A stretch of DNA of 64,000 bases from Streptomyces sp. NBC_00273. GTDB lineage: Bacteria > Actinomycetota > Actinomycetes > Streptomycetales > Streptomycetaceae. The stretch covers positions 6,585,501 through 6,649,500 of the forward strand of contig NZ_CP108067.1 of assembly GCF_036178145.1 (NCBI RefSeq), written 5' to 3'. Within the stretch, counting starts at the first letter, position 1. Each line of letters starts with the position of its first letter. The notes under the pieces were generated by a model that worked only from the letters and a program-made list of their open reading frames with translations, did no database searches and was not told the origin of the DNA. A program made the position numbers and the translations under genes. Below are positions 43,904-55,150 of this stretch, one piece after another.

Positions 43904-44587
43904 TTAGGCCGCCGGGTGGAGGGTGATGGTGATCGAGCCGTCCGGGGTGGTCGTGACGTGGAGTGCCGTCAGGTCCGGGACGTGGGCCGTCGGGGCGTGG
44001 GCGGCTGCGCGGGGGCCCACGCCGATCACGCGCATGCCCGCCGCCCGGCCCGCGGTGATGCCCGCGGCCGAGTCCTCGAAGACGATGCAGTCGGCCGGAT
44101 CCACGCCCAGCGCGGCGGCGCCCATGAGGAAGCCCTCGGGGTCGGGCTTGCTGGCCTGGACGGACTCGGCCGTGACCCGTACCTCGGGCATCGGCAGGGC
44201 AGCGGCGGTCATCCGCGCCGTGGCCAGGGCGGTGTCGGCGGAGGTGACCAGGGCGTGCGGCAGCCCGTCGATCGCGGCCATGAACTCCGGGGCGCCCGGG
44301 ACCGGGACCACTCCGTCGGTGTCGGCCGTTTCGCGGGCCAGCATCACCGCGTTCTCGGCGTGGTTGACCTCCATGGGGCGGTCCGGCAGGAGTACGGCCA
44401 TGGTGGCGTAGCCCTGGCGGCCGTGGACCACCTTCATGGCCTCCTGCGGGTCCAGCCCGTGGGAGACCGCCCAGTCGCGCCAGCAGCGCTCGACCACCGC
44501 GTCGGAGTTGACGATCGTGCCGTCCATGTCCAGGAGCAGGGCCTTGGCGGTGAGGGCGACGGGTGCGGTGGTGGTGCTGGCCGGCAT
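43904..44587 (-). CDS. HAD phosphatase, phosphoglucomutase-like subclass
   Basis: A 227-residue HAD hydrolase. Motif I is LLLDMDGTIVNSD, motif II is ALVTSADT, motif III is the Lys in ASKPDPEGFL, and motif IV is CIVFEDSAAGI. The helical cap between motifs I and II fits a sugar-phosphate phosphatase or beta-phosphoglucomutase-like enzyme; exact substrate unknown. The ATG at 44587 (MPASTTT) has GGAG 7 nt upstream. Confidence 0.9.
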   Translation of the reverse strand: MPASTTTAPVALTAKALLLDMDGTIVNSDAVVERCWRDWAVSHGLDPQEAMKVVHGRQGYATMAVLLPDRPMEVNHAENAVMLARETADTDGVVPVPGAPEFMAAIDGLPHALVTSADTALATARMTAAALPMPEVRVTAESVQASKPDPEGFLMGAAALGVDPADCIVFEDSAAGITAGRAAGMRVIGVGPRAAAHAPTAHVPDLTALHVTTTPDGSITITLHPAA

Positions 44588-44619
44588 CGGGGGACTCCAG
44601 ACGGGGCGGGAAAGAGAAC

Positions 44620-44663
44620 AAGTGGTTCCGTCCACCGGTCAGGGAGTGAGGACGGAACCACTT
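44620..44663. terminator. Large inverted repeat, probable terminator of the peptidoglycan-binding gene
   Basis: AAGTGGTTCCGTCC and GGACGGAACCACTT are perfect 14-bp arms with a 16-nt loop; AACA/TGTT nearly extends them. On the minus strand it is followed by TGTTCTCTTT, a U-rich tail, 57 nt after the peptidoglycan-binding gene stop. It could also act in the 5' leader of the HAD gene that starts 33 nt further on. Confidence 0.7.
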
Positions 44664-44720
44664 TGTTCCCTCACGATACAAAACAAAGGGCAGTGCTCGC
44701 CACCAGCGGACATGTGACGC

Positions 44721-45665
44721 TCATCCCTCCAGGGCCTTGCGGGTCACCGGACCGTAGAAGCCCCACTCCTGATCGTCGATGCCCCTGTCGTACTGGAACT
44801 CCGACACGGCCTCCTCCACCCGCCAGTCGAACCGACCGTTGATCCGCCCCCGGTACAGGCCCTGCGCCGCCAGCAGCCGCTGGAGCTTCTCCACCTCCGA
44901 ACCCGAATCCCCGTGCCGCAGGGTCGGGGCCTGCTTGGGCGGCGGACTGGCGGAGCGGCTCGCGCTCGGAGACGGGCTGGGGGACGGGGGCGCCGATGTG
45001 CGGGAGGCGCTCGGCGACGGGGACGGCGACGGCGACGCCGACTTCGAGGCGCTCGGTGACGGGGAGGCCGAGGGGGAATGGCTGCCCTTGCTCGGGGACG
45101 GGCTCGCGGAGGGCGCGGCGGGGGCGGCGCTCGTCACGGGCGTCGACGCCTTCGCGTCCAGCAGCACGGCCTCGTTGTTCTCGGTGGAACCCGGGAGCGC
45201 CCACACCGCCACGGCCGTCCCGCTGAGGGCGACCGCCGCCGCGGCGCCGATCAACAGGGCGAGTGGCTTGCGGGCGGCCGGGCCGGTTCGCTTCTCCGGG
45301 CCCCCGCCCCCGCCCCCACCCCTTCCCGCTTTGCTGTCGTGCGTGTGGCCTGCTGACGGGATCGTCCGGAGCCGGACCGTCTCGGCCGGGTGCGAGGCGT
45401 GCGCAGGTCCGGCAGGCCCCGCAGGCCACGGCCCGTCCTGCGGCGGCACGGGTATCCCGTACGCAGGGGTGTCGTCCGGCGCCGGCGCCGGCGGCTCCGG
45501 GGCCACCACGCCGGACACGGGTTGCGGGGCCACCGGGGTGTCCGGCTCGGCGGGGTCGGACAGCGTCACGTACGGGCGGATGCGCAGGGGGTTGAAACCC
45601 GCACCCGGCACGCACCCGCAGCCGGCGCCGGCGGCACCGCATTCTGGACAGTGCTGACGGCTCAC
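44721..45665 (-). CDS. Membrane protein with extracellular peptidoglycan-binding domain
   Basis: A 314-residue protein. The N-terminus has a short zinc-ribbon-like CPECGAAGAGCGC, then a Pro-rich cytoplasmic stretch, one membrane helix (LALLIGAAAAVALSGTAVAV), a long Ser/Pro linker (SPSPSKGSHSPSASPSPS pattern), and a C-terminal PG_binding_1 domain (LRHGDSGSEVEKLQRLLAAQ). It probably links membrane and cell wall. GGGAGGGAG lies before the GTG at 45665. It diverges from the exporter gene. Confidence 0.88.
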   Translation of the reverse strand: MSRQHCPECGAAGAGCGCVPGAGFNPLRIRPYVTLSDPAEPDTPVAPQPVSGVVAPEPPAPAPDDTPAYGIPVPPQDGPWPAGPAGPAHASHPAETVRLRTIPSAGHTHDSKAGRGGGGGGGPEKRTGPAARKPLALLIGAAAAVALSGTAVAVWALPGSTENNEAVLLDAKASTPVTSAAPAAPSASPSPSKGSHSPSASPSPSASKSASPSPSPSPSASRTSAPPSPSPSPSASRSASPPPKQAPTLRHGDSGSEVEKLQRLLAAQGLYRGRINGRFDWRVEEAVSEFQYDRGIDDQEWGFYGPVTRKALEG

Positions 45666-45740
45666 TGGACTCCCTCCCTGGTTATTGCCTGCGATTATGC
45701 AGACCCGCAGGGGACCTCCCAACCGTCCGAGAGGCCATAA

Positions 45741-48836
<3,096 letters not shown>

Positions 48837-48890
48837 GCCGCCGTGCTAGGCCGCCGGGCCGGTGCGCGGCTCGGTCGCCGGGACGCGGGC

Positions 48891-49403
48891 TCAGGCCAGG
48901 CGCTTCTCGAACCAGTGGTCTGCGTACGGGCCGGAGTTGTAAGCCGGTATTTCTGCATACCCGTGCCGCGCGTACAACGCCCGGGCCTCCACGAGGTCCG
49001 ATCGGGTGTCCAGCCGGACCCGCTCGGCGCCGAGCGCACGGGCCTCAGCCTCCAGGACCTCCAGCAGGGCCGCCCCGCCGCCCGTTCCGCGGGCGCGCCG
49101 GTCGACGTACACCCTGGTGAGCTCGGCGGTCCGGGGGTCTATCAGTCGGATCCCGCCGCACGCCAGGGGCTCGCCGTCGAGTCTGCCGACGACGAACCGT
49201 CCCGTCGGTGGGGTCAGCCCGTCGTCCGGGAAGTCCACCAGTCCTTGGTCGATCTCGGCCTCGGTGACCTGCCGGTTCCAGTAACGGCCGGCGACCTCCG
49301 CGTAGTACGCGCGGCGCAGGGCGGTGGCGTCCCGGGTGGTGAAGGGTTCGGGGGTCACGGTCCACGACAGGGTGGGTGTGCGGTGTTCGCTGTGAGTGGT
49401 CAT
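48891..49403 (-). CDS. GNAT family N-acetyltransferase
   Basis: A 170-residue GNAT acetyltransferase. The acetyl-CoA-binding motif A is VYVDRRARGTGGGAALLEVL, with preceding GGIRLIDPRTAELTR and the C-terminal LYARHGYAEIPAY. Substrate unknown. I chose the ATG at 49403 (MTTHSEHRT); no Shine-Dalgarno sequence is present. It diverges from the SnoaL-like gene. Confidence 0.9.
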   Translation of the reverse strand: MTTHSEHRTPTLSWTVTPEPFTTRDATALRRAYYAEVAGRYWNRQVTEAEIDQGLVDFPDDGLTPPTGRFVVGRLDGEPLACGGIRLIDPRTAELTRVYVDRRARGTGGGAALLEVLEAEARALGAERVRLDTRSDLVEARALYARHGYAEIPAYNSGPYADHWFEKRLA

Positions 49404-49510
49404 GGCGTCATTGTGGAGTTCGCGGCGGATCTCTCGCGTGGAATATCCACAAGGCCGGGCCGATGATAGGAAAAAGGACATTCCCTGCGTACCCGGAGGG
49501 TGGGAACGCC

Positions 49511-49906
49511 ATGTCAGAGCATCCCGACTGTGCCCTGGTCCGCCGTGGCTACGAGGCTTTCGGCAGGGGCGACATGGAGACGATGAGCACGTTGCTGACG
49601 GCCGATGCCATCCACCACGTGCCGGGCAGCAACCCGCTGTCCGGGCATCACAAGGGGCGGGAGAACGTCCTGGACCTGTACCGCCGCCTCGGCGAGGAGA
49701 CGAACGGCACCTTCCAAGTGGATCTGGAATCGGTGCTGGCGGACGGGCGGGGGCACGTGATGAGCTTCCACACGGTACGAGCCGACCGCGGTGACCGCGG
49801 CATCGAGATCCGCCAGGGGCTCTTCTTCACGATCATCGGGAACAAGATCACCGATGTCGACCAGTGCACCGCTGACATCGACGAGGAAGACGTCTTCTGG
49901 AGCTGA
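49511..49906 (+). CDS. SnoaL-like/NTF2-fold protein
   Basis: A 131-residue cone-shaped NTF2-like protein: LVRRGYEAFGRGDMETMSTL, then AIHHVPGSNPLSGHHKGREN and the strand RQGLFFTIIGNKITDVDQ, ending in acidic DIDEEDVFWS. Such proteins are small isomerases, hydrolases or binding proteins; activity cannot be assigned. GGAGGG lies about 11 nt before the ATG. Confidence 0.88.
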   Translation: MSEHPDCALVRRGYEAFGRGDMETMSTLLTADAIHHVPGSNPLSGHHKGRENVLDLYRRLGEETNGTFQVDLESVLADGRGHVMSFHTVRADRGDRGIEIRQGLFFTIIGNKITDVDQCTADIDEEDVFWS

Positions 49907-49930
49907 GGTTCCGCCGCGTCTCCGCCCGCC

Positions 49931-49977
49931 GTGCCGCGGGCCCGGGTCGGGCCGGCCCCGACCCGGGCCCGCGGCAC
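49931..49977. terminator. Perfect 21-bp inverted repeat, bidirectional terminator
   Basis: Arms GTGCCGCGGGCCCGGGTCGG plus one more G (49931-49951) and the exact complement (49957-49977) with a 5-nt loop. It lies between the convergent SnoaL-like and ABM genes. Confidence 0.88.
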
Positions 49978-49985
49978 GCATCGCG

Positions 49986-50339
49986 TCAGGCCTGCTTCGG
50001 CGCCGCCTGCTGCACGACCTCGAACGACCACACCGTCGAGGCGGAAGCCGCGGGCTTCGGCCGCTCGCCGCCGCCCTCGCCGCCCTGGCCTCCGCCCTGG
50101 CCGCCGCCCTGGTGGGCGGCCTTCATCGGGCCCTCCATCCACGCCTGGAAATCCTGCTCCGAACGCCAGCGCGTGTAGACCAGGTACTGGTCCGTGCCCT
50201 CCACCGGGCGCAGCAGCTCGAACCACTCGAACCCGTCCGAGTTCTCCACCATCCCGGCCCGGGAGGCGAAGCGCTGCTCCAGGATCTCCCGCTGCTCGGC
50301 GGGAACCGTCAGTACGTTGATCTTTACGACGCTAGGCAC
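49986..50339 (-). CDS. Antibiotic biosynthesis monooxygenase (ABM) domain protein
   Basis: A 117-residue dimeric alpha+beta barrel protein: VVKINVLTVPAEQREILEQR, then DGFEWFELLRPVEGTDQYL and YTRWRSEQDFQAWMEGPM. The GGGQGGGQGGEGGG insert before the last strand is unusual and probably a flexible loop. The group includes heme-degrading IsdG/MhuD-like enzymes, but no heme-ligand His can be firmly assigned. The GTG at 50339 has AGAGG 6 nt upstream. Confidence 0.85.
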   Translation of the reverse strand: MPSVVKINVLTVPAEQREILEQRFASRAGMVENSDGFEWFELLRPVEGTDQYLVYTRWRSEQDFQAWMEGPMKAAHQGGGQGGGQGGEGGGERPKPAASASTVWSFEVVQQAAPKQA

Positions 50340-50503
50340 AGGACACCTCTCATGAAACACCGGCCAGGCCGTACGCCCGGCCTTGACGACATGCGTGCAG
50401 TGTCCTACACCCACCCCTCCGGAAGGCGCCGGCGATCCGGCCCGGCTCGTAACGGACCCCCGCCGCAGGGCCGTAGACGCGTGGACGACCAGACGCGCAG
50501 ACG

Positions 50504-50533
50504 CAGGGGCCGCACCGCGGTGCGGCCCCTGCC
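50504..50533. terminator. Perfect 30-bp palindrome after the antitoxin-like gene
   Basis: A continuous palindrome with half GCAGGGGCCGCACCG and its complement, 14 bp after the antitoxin gene stop on the minus strand. As RNA it would fold as a tight hairpin. Confidence 0.75.
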
Positions 50534-50547
50534 TCGAAGCCGACGTC

Positions 50548-50751
50548 TCAGGTCTGGGGCGGCCTGCTCCCACCGGGCGCGGGCGGCTCCTTGCCGATCT
50601 GTTCGTTGAGCTTCTGCTGCGCCGTGTCGACCTGGCTCTGGTACTTGTTCCCGGTCTTCGCGTCGAAGGCGTCTCCGGCCTTCTCGACGCCTTGGCGGGC
50701 CTGGTCAGGGTGTCCCTTGATGAGGTCCTTGAGCTTGTCAAGCATGGACAT
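50548..50751 (-). CDS. Rv0909/MT0933-like antitoxin family protein
   Basis: A 67-residue hydrophilic protein: MSMLDKLKDLIKGHPDQARQ, then GVEKAGDAFDAKTGNKYQS and a helix DTAQQKLNEQIG. It fits the MT0933-like antitoxin family, named after the M. tuberculosis Rv0909-Rv0910 pair. No cognate toxin gene is adjacent, so it may be a solitary homologue with another role. AGAGGA precedes the ATG at 50751. Confidence 0.82.
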   Translation of the reverse strand: MSMLDKLKDLIKGHPDQARQGVEKAGDAFDAKTGNKYQSQVDTAQQKLNEQIGKEPPAPGGSRPPQT

Positions 50752-51006
50752 GAGCCGTCCTCTCCACGGAATGCCTGTCCACCTCAGCTTCGCCACGAAG
50801 TCCGGTGTCCGCACCTGGAGGGCCCGCAGCTCCCCGGTCCGGCCGGTCGGGGAGAGGGCTTCGCAGGTCGGCGCGCGTGTCGGTCTTCGCGATGCCCGTG
50901 AGGGCCCTCCAACGCATCCCGCGGGGGATATCGTCGTGCGGGTAATGGAGCGCGGCAGCCAGGCGAAGTCAGGGTTGCGGTCAACAGGGCGGGAGGCCGG
51001 CGAGGC

Positions 51007-53034
51007 GTGGCTAACGCGGCAGAGCACAGCGGTGCGAACGGACATGCCGGAGTCATAGGCGGTCACGGCAGGCTCGGGGCGGCTCGGCTTCTTCTATGGG
51101 CGCTGGCCGGCGCACTCGCCGTCAGACAGGCCGCCTCCGTGCTGCGGGTGCCACCGGTCGAGTGGCTGAGCGGCTTCCACCTCCCCGGCAGCCTGCCCGG
51201 ATCGGTCTACGACACCGGCCAGTTCTCCGACACCCCCTTCGCCGGACTGGTCCTCAAGCCGCTGGTCGGCCTGGCCGCCCCGTCGTTGGAGGTCGCCTGG
51301 ACCCTCGTGACGCTGCTGTGCGTCGCCGCCATCGGGCTCGTCGCCGCCCGCGGCCTGCCCGACCCGGTGCCGCGGCGCACCGCGCTGCTCGCCGCACCCG
51401 TGCTCACGGCCCTGATGATGGTCTCGCTGCCCGTGCGCGAGGCCGCCTCACCCGGCCAGACCGCCGTCCTGCCCGTTCTGCTGGTGCTCCTCGCCGTGTT
51501 CCGCGTGCCCGGCGACCGGCCCGCCGGTTTCCTCGTCGGTCTCGCCGCCGCGCTCCAGCCCGCGCTGCTGCTGTTCGCCCCGCTGCTGTGGCTGACCGGA
51601 CGCCGCCCCACCGCGCGGAGCGCCTCCGCGACCTTCGCCGGAGCCACCGCGCTGTCCTGGGCGGCCATGCCGCGCGACTCCTGGACGTACTGGGTCCAGC
51701 ACCTGGCCGGTACCGGCCTCGGCGGAGCTCCCGACGGCCTCGCCAACCAGTCCGTGCACGGCGCGCTGCTGCGCTTCGGCCTGACCGGACCGCTCGAAAT
51801 CCTGCTGTACGCCGCCCTCGCGTCCTCCATCGTCTGGATCGGCCTGCGCCGCGCGGTCCGCTACGCCCGCGACGGCCAGCTGCTGCTCGCCGTCGCCGTC
51901 ACCGGCTGCGTGGCCGTCGCCGTGTCCCCGACCGGCTGGCGCCACCAGCTGCTGTGGGTGCTCCTCGCCGTCGCCGGCAAGGTGGGCAAGCGCGCCGCCG
52001 ACCGGCCGGTGTGGCCGGTGGCCGTGGTCCTGGCCATGACCCTGCCGAGCACGATGCTGCTGCCGAACCTGGCCGCGCTGGCTCCCGTACGCGACAACGT
52101 GCTGCTGCTCGCCGCCGTGGCCGCGGCCTGCGCCGTACCGTTCCTGCCGCGCTCGTCGGCGTACTGGCGCGAGCCCGTACCCACCGACTACGGGCGGCCC
52201 GCGGCGGCCCGCTGGGCGCGGGTGCCGCTGATGCCGTTCTGGCGGCGGGTGCTGTCCCGCCCGAACCTGCTGCTGGAACTCCTGCTGATACGGGTGGGCT
52301 ACTCGATCTACTCGCACATCCGGGCCGCCGCACCCACCAGCCGCAGCCTCGCGGAGGGCAACGGCAGCCAGATCCACGGGATCGAGCGCGCGCTGGGCAT
52401 CGACATCGAACACGCCGTGAACCACGCCGTGGTGAACACGCCCTGGTTGGAGGCGTTCTTCAACTTCTACTACACCTCCTTCCACTTCGTGGTCCCGCTG
52501 ACGATCCTGGGAGTCCTGTACTGGCGGCGCCCCGGCGACTACCGGTGGGCGCGGGCCTCGCTGGGGCTGGCCACGGTGTTGGCCCTCATAGGCTTTTGGC
52601 TCTACCCGCTCGCGCCGCCGCGCCTGATGCCCGGCCTCGGCTTCATCGACACCGTGCACGGGCCGCAGGACCTGGCCAACCCCTCGTACGGGGCCATGAC
52701 CGCGATTTCCAACCAGTACGCGGCGATGCCCTCGCTGCACTTCGGCTGGTCGCTGTGGTGCGGGATCGTGATCGTGGTGCTGGCGCCGAAGGGCTGGCAG
52801 AAGCTGCTCGGGGCGCTGCACCCGCTGATCACGGTGTGCGCGATCGTGGCCACCGCCAACCACTGGGTGCTGGACGCCGTGGGCGGGGCCGTGGTCGTGT
52901 CCGCCGGCTTCGGGCTCGTGTACGCCCTGTCCGGGCCGCGGGGCCTGCACGTGAGCCTCCCGGCGCAGCAGCGCAGGGACGACGCGGAACGGGCGGCGTC
53001 CGCCGCCGCGCCCGTCGCGGGGTCGCGTTCCTAG
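51007..53034 (+). CDS. Bifunctional GT87-like glycosyltransferase/PAP2 phosphatase membrane protein
   Basis: A 675-residue polytopic fusion. Residues about 20-400 resemble a GT87/polyprenol-phosphate-mannose transferase with many helices and an exported loop (SDTPFAGLVLKPLVGLA). Residues about 420-660 are a PAP2-type domain of the inositolphosphotransferase group: MPSLHFGWSLWCG and ANHWVLDAVGGAVV supply the catalytic His/Asp. It probably makes a lipid-linked glycan or inositol lipid at the membrane. The GTG at 51007 has GGGAGG upstream. Confidence 0.85.
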   Translation: MANAAEHSGANGHAGVIGGHGRLGAARLLLWALAGALAVRQAASVLRVPPVEWLSGFHLPGSLPGSVYDTGQFSDTPFAGLVLKPLVGLAAPSLEVAWTLVTLLCVAAIGLVAARGLPDPVPRRTALLAAPVLTALMMVSLPVREAASPGQTAVLPVLLVLLAVFRVPGDRPAGFLVGLAAALQPALLLFAPLLWLTGRRPTARSASATFAGATALSWAAMPRDSWTYWVQHLAGTGLGGAPDGLANQSVHGALLRFGLTGPLEILLYAALASSIVWIGLRRAVRYARDGQLLLAVAVTGCVAVAVSPTGWRHQLLWVLLAVAGKVGKRAADRPVWPVAVVLAMTLPSTMLLPNLAALAPVRDNVLLLAAVAAACAVPFLPRSSAYWREPVPTDYGRPAAARWARVPLMPFWRRVLSRPNLLLELLLIRVGYSIYSHIRAAAPTSRSLAEGNGSQIHGIERALGIDIEHAVNHAVVNTPWLEAFFNFYYTSFHFVVPLTILGVLYWRRPGDYRWARASLGLATVLALIGFWLYPLAPPRLMPGLGFIDTVHGPQDLANPSYGAMTAISNQYAAMPSLHFGWSLWCGIVIVVLAPKGWQKLLGALHPLITVCAIVATANHWVLDAVGGAVVVSAGFGLVYALSGPRGLHVSLPAQQRRDDAERAASAAAPVAGSRS

Positions 53035-53108
53035 GGCCGTCTCCTCTCGCCCCGGGGCGCGCCTCCGTGGGGGCCCACGGAACGCGTCCGCGTCCGCCGC
53101 CGTCGCGA

Positions 53109-54050
53109 TCAGCCTCCGTCGCGCCGCCTGCGCAGCAGCGTGCGCAACGGTCCCGGGCTCTCGTACCCGACCCGCCGGGCGACCGCCGCCAGCGGCAGGT
53201 CCGTGGTGCGCAACAAGTGTTCGGCCTGCTCCACCCGCAAGTCCTGCACCAGCCCGACGGGCGTGCGGCCGAGCGTACGGGCGACCGCACGCTGGAGGGT
53301 GCGCTCGCTCACGCCGAGCTCCCGGGCCGCCTCCGCGATCGGCGCCGGTTCCGCGAGTCGGGTCCGCGCCCACTGCTCGAAGGCGGCGACGAGCGGGTCG
53401 TGGCGGGCCAGGGCGCTGGGGATGGCGTACGCCGCCTGTGAGGCGCGGTCGTCGACGACGAGGTAGTGCCGGACCAGATCCGCGAGGGCGGGGCTGCGCG
53501 TGCCGACGATCGACAGGGCCAGGTCGAGATGGCTGAACGCGGCGCCCGCCGTGGTGACCCCGCCGGAGCTGACGACCATCCGGGTCTCGTCGAGCGTGAC
53601 CCGGCGGTAGCGGTCCCGGAAGAAGGGGGCCAGCCACCAACTGGTCGTCGCCCGCTGTCCGTCCAGCACCCCGGCCTCGGCCAACAGGAACGTCCCGGTG
53701 CAGGACGTGGCCAGCGGGGTGCCGCGCTCGAGGGCCTCGGTCAGGATCCGGCGGGCCGGGCGGTGCGCGGCCGACGCGACGGCCTCGACGAGGGCCTCCG
53801 GGCGGCGCTCCATCAGCGCGGGCACCACCAGCAGGTCCGCGTCCTCGGCCACGGCGGCCGGTTCGGTGTCGATGCGGTGGCCGAGCCCGGTGCGGACCCG
53901 GCGCCGCACGCCGACCGTGCGGATGTCGAAGGCGGGCGGCGGGGCTCCGGCCACCCGGCCGCGCAGCACGTCGGCGGTGTGCAGCACGTCCAGGACGGCG
54001 GAGATGCCCGAGTCGAAGACCCCGTCGAGGGCCAGTACGGCAACTTTCAC
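53109..54050 (-). CDS. GlxA-type transcriptional regulator (DJ-1/PfpI + AraC)
   Basis: A 313-residue regulator. Residues 1-190 form a DJ-1/PfpI-like sensor, with the nucleophile-position Cys in ATSCTGTFLLAEAG. Residues 210-313 are an AraC double HTH (IAEAARELGVSERTLQRAVA and LAAVARRVGYESPGPLRTLL). Such proteins respond to small ligands. The ATG at 54050 is 108 bp from the divergent thioesterase gene, a likely target. Confidence 0.92.
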   Translation of the reverse strand: MKVAVLALDGVFDSGISAVLDVLHTADVLRGRVAGAPPPAFDIRTVGVRRRVRTGLGHRIDTEPAAVAEDADLLVVPALMERRPEALVEAVASAAHRPARRILTEALERGTPLATSCTGTFLLAEAGVLDGQRATTSWWLAPFFRDRYRRVTLDETRMVVSSGGVTTAGAAFSHLDLALSIVGTRSPALADLVRHYLVVDDRASQAAYAIPSALARHDPLVAAFEQWARTRLAEPAPIAEAARELGVSERTLQRAVARTLGRTPVGLVQDLRVEQAEHLLRTTDLPLAAVARRVGYESPGPLRTLLRRRRDGG

Positions 54051-54144
54051 CGCTCCACCGTAGCGTCGCCCGGTCCGGCAGGGGCTGTCGGAATCCGTAC
54101 GGAGGCTGCCGGATCCGACACTCCCGATCTGCCCGGGCCGTGCC

Positions 54145-54150
54145 TAGGGT
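54145..54150 (+). promoter_or_regulatory. Leaderless-type -10 box (TAGGGT) for the thioesterase gene
   Basis: TAGGGT, then 7 nt, then the ATG at 54158, with no ribosome binding site. Confidence 0.5.
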
Positions 54151-54157
54151 CGTTGCC

Positions 54158-54715
54158 ATGACCACGTATGAGACCAGTGCCCCCGAGGCCGATGCCGATG
54201 CCGATGCCGTCGAGATCGGCGCCGCGCTCCGCAGCCGTACGCACACCTGGCAGCCGCGGCCGGAGATGACCCCGGAGATCCTCGGCATGAGCGGACTGGA
54301 GATCCTCCGGGCCAGCCTCAAGGGCGAACTGCCCGGCGCGTCGATGATGAGCACCCTGGGCTTCCGGCTCACCGAGGCCGCCGAGGGCGTCGCCGTCTTC
54401 GAGGGGGACCCGGGCGACCACCTGCTCAACCCCATGGGGACGGTGCACGGCGGCTTTCTGGCGACCCTGCTCGACTCGGCGCTCGGCTCGTCCGTGATGA
54501 CCCTGCTCCCGGCCGGCACCGCCTACACCACGGTGCAGCTCGGGGTGCACATGATCCGGCCGGTCATGGCGGACACCCCCACCCTGCGGTGCGAGGGCAC
54601 CGCCCTGCACGTGGGGCGGACCACCGCCACTGCGGAGGCGCGGGTCACGGGGACGCATGACGGGAAGCTCTACGCCCATGCGACTACGACGTGTGCGATC
54701 TTGCGCATGGGCTGA
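54158..54715 (+). CDS. PaaI family hotdog thioesterase
   Basis: A 185-residue hotdog-fold acyl-CoA thioesterase. The active-site signature is NPMGTVHGGFLATLLDSALG (HGG-x-x-x-x-x-D region), followed by TTVQLGVHMIRPVM. It would hydrolyse acyl- or aryl-CoA esters. The first 40 residues are an acidic, variable extension. The ATG at 54158 is supported by a leaderless promoter. Its stop codon lies inside a 13-bp hairpin arm. Confidence 0.9.
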   Translation: MTTYETSAPEADADADAVEIGAALRSRTHTWQPRPEMTPEILGMSGLEILRASLKGELPGASMMSTLGFRLTEAAEGVAVFEGDPGDHLLNPMGTVHGGFLATLLDSALGSSVMTLLPAGTAYTTVQLGVHMIRPVMADTPTLRCEGTALHVGRTTATAEARVTGTHDGKLYAHATTTCAILRMG

Positions 54716-54743
54716 CCGCGGCCATGTCCGGGCCGCGGTCAGC
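54711..54743 (+). terminator. Hairpin overlapping the thioesterase stop codon
   Basis: GCTGACCGCGGCC and GGCCGCGGTCAGC are perfect 13-bp arms with a 7-nt loop; the left arm contains the TGA stop (54713-54715). Confidence 0.8.
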
Positions 54744-54752
54744 CCGGCCCAG

Positions 54753-54797
54753 GCCGAAGGGGCGCCGGGGCGCACATCGCCCCGGCGCCCCTTCGGC
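54753..54797 (+). terminator. Perfect 20-bp inverted repeat, second terminator
   Basis: Arms GCCGAAGGGGCGCCGGGGCG (54753-54772) and its complement (54778-54797) with a CACAT loop. Together with the hairpin just before it, this forms a strong double terminator. Confidence 0.85.
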
Positions 54798-54893
54798 TGG
54801 ATCGCCGCTGTTTGTCAGGATCACCCGGTTCGGGTCGGGCCGCCACTCGAACGGGTGCGGCGCCGTTGCGGGGGCGCTGCCCCCGAGCCCCCG

Positions 54894-55150
54894 CGCCTCA
54901 AACGCCGGCGGGGCTGAATGGGCGGGGCTCCGCCCCCGGCCCCGCGCCTCAAGCGCCGGCGGGCTGGAGGGGAAGCGGCGGGGCTGGAGGTGCTGGAAGA
55001 GCTGGAGGGGGAAGGGGCGCCTCAAGCGTCGGCGGGGCTGGGAGGGAGCCGGCTGGGGTGGGAGGGAGGCGGCCGGGGTGGAAGGGGGATGTGGGGCTGG
55101 GAGAACGGGGGGCCGCCGCGGGCCGCGCGGCTCAAGTGTTGGTGGGGCTA
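54894..55150 (+). repeat. Degenerate cluster of a GC-rich repeat (GCCTCAAACGCCGGCGGGGC core)
   Basis: Four copies of the core can be aligned at 54894-54916, 54945-54966, 55018-55040 and, more degenerate, 55128-55150, separated by G-rich GGCTGGAGG-type filler. The same core occurs three times in perfect tandem inside the ECF ATPase gene at 60421-60501. No gene is supported between 54798 and 55147. Confidence 0.85.

Noticed and set aside
51448..54519. A 1,023-codon open frame on the minus strand
   Set aside because: It runs through parts of three real genes on both strands and has no domain signatures.
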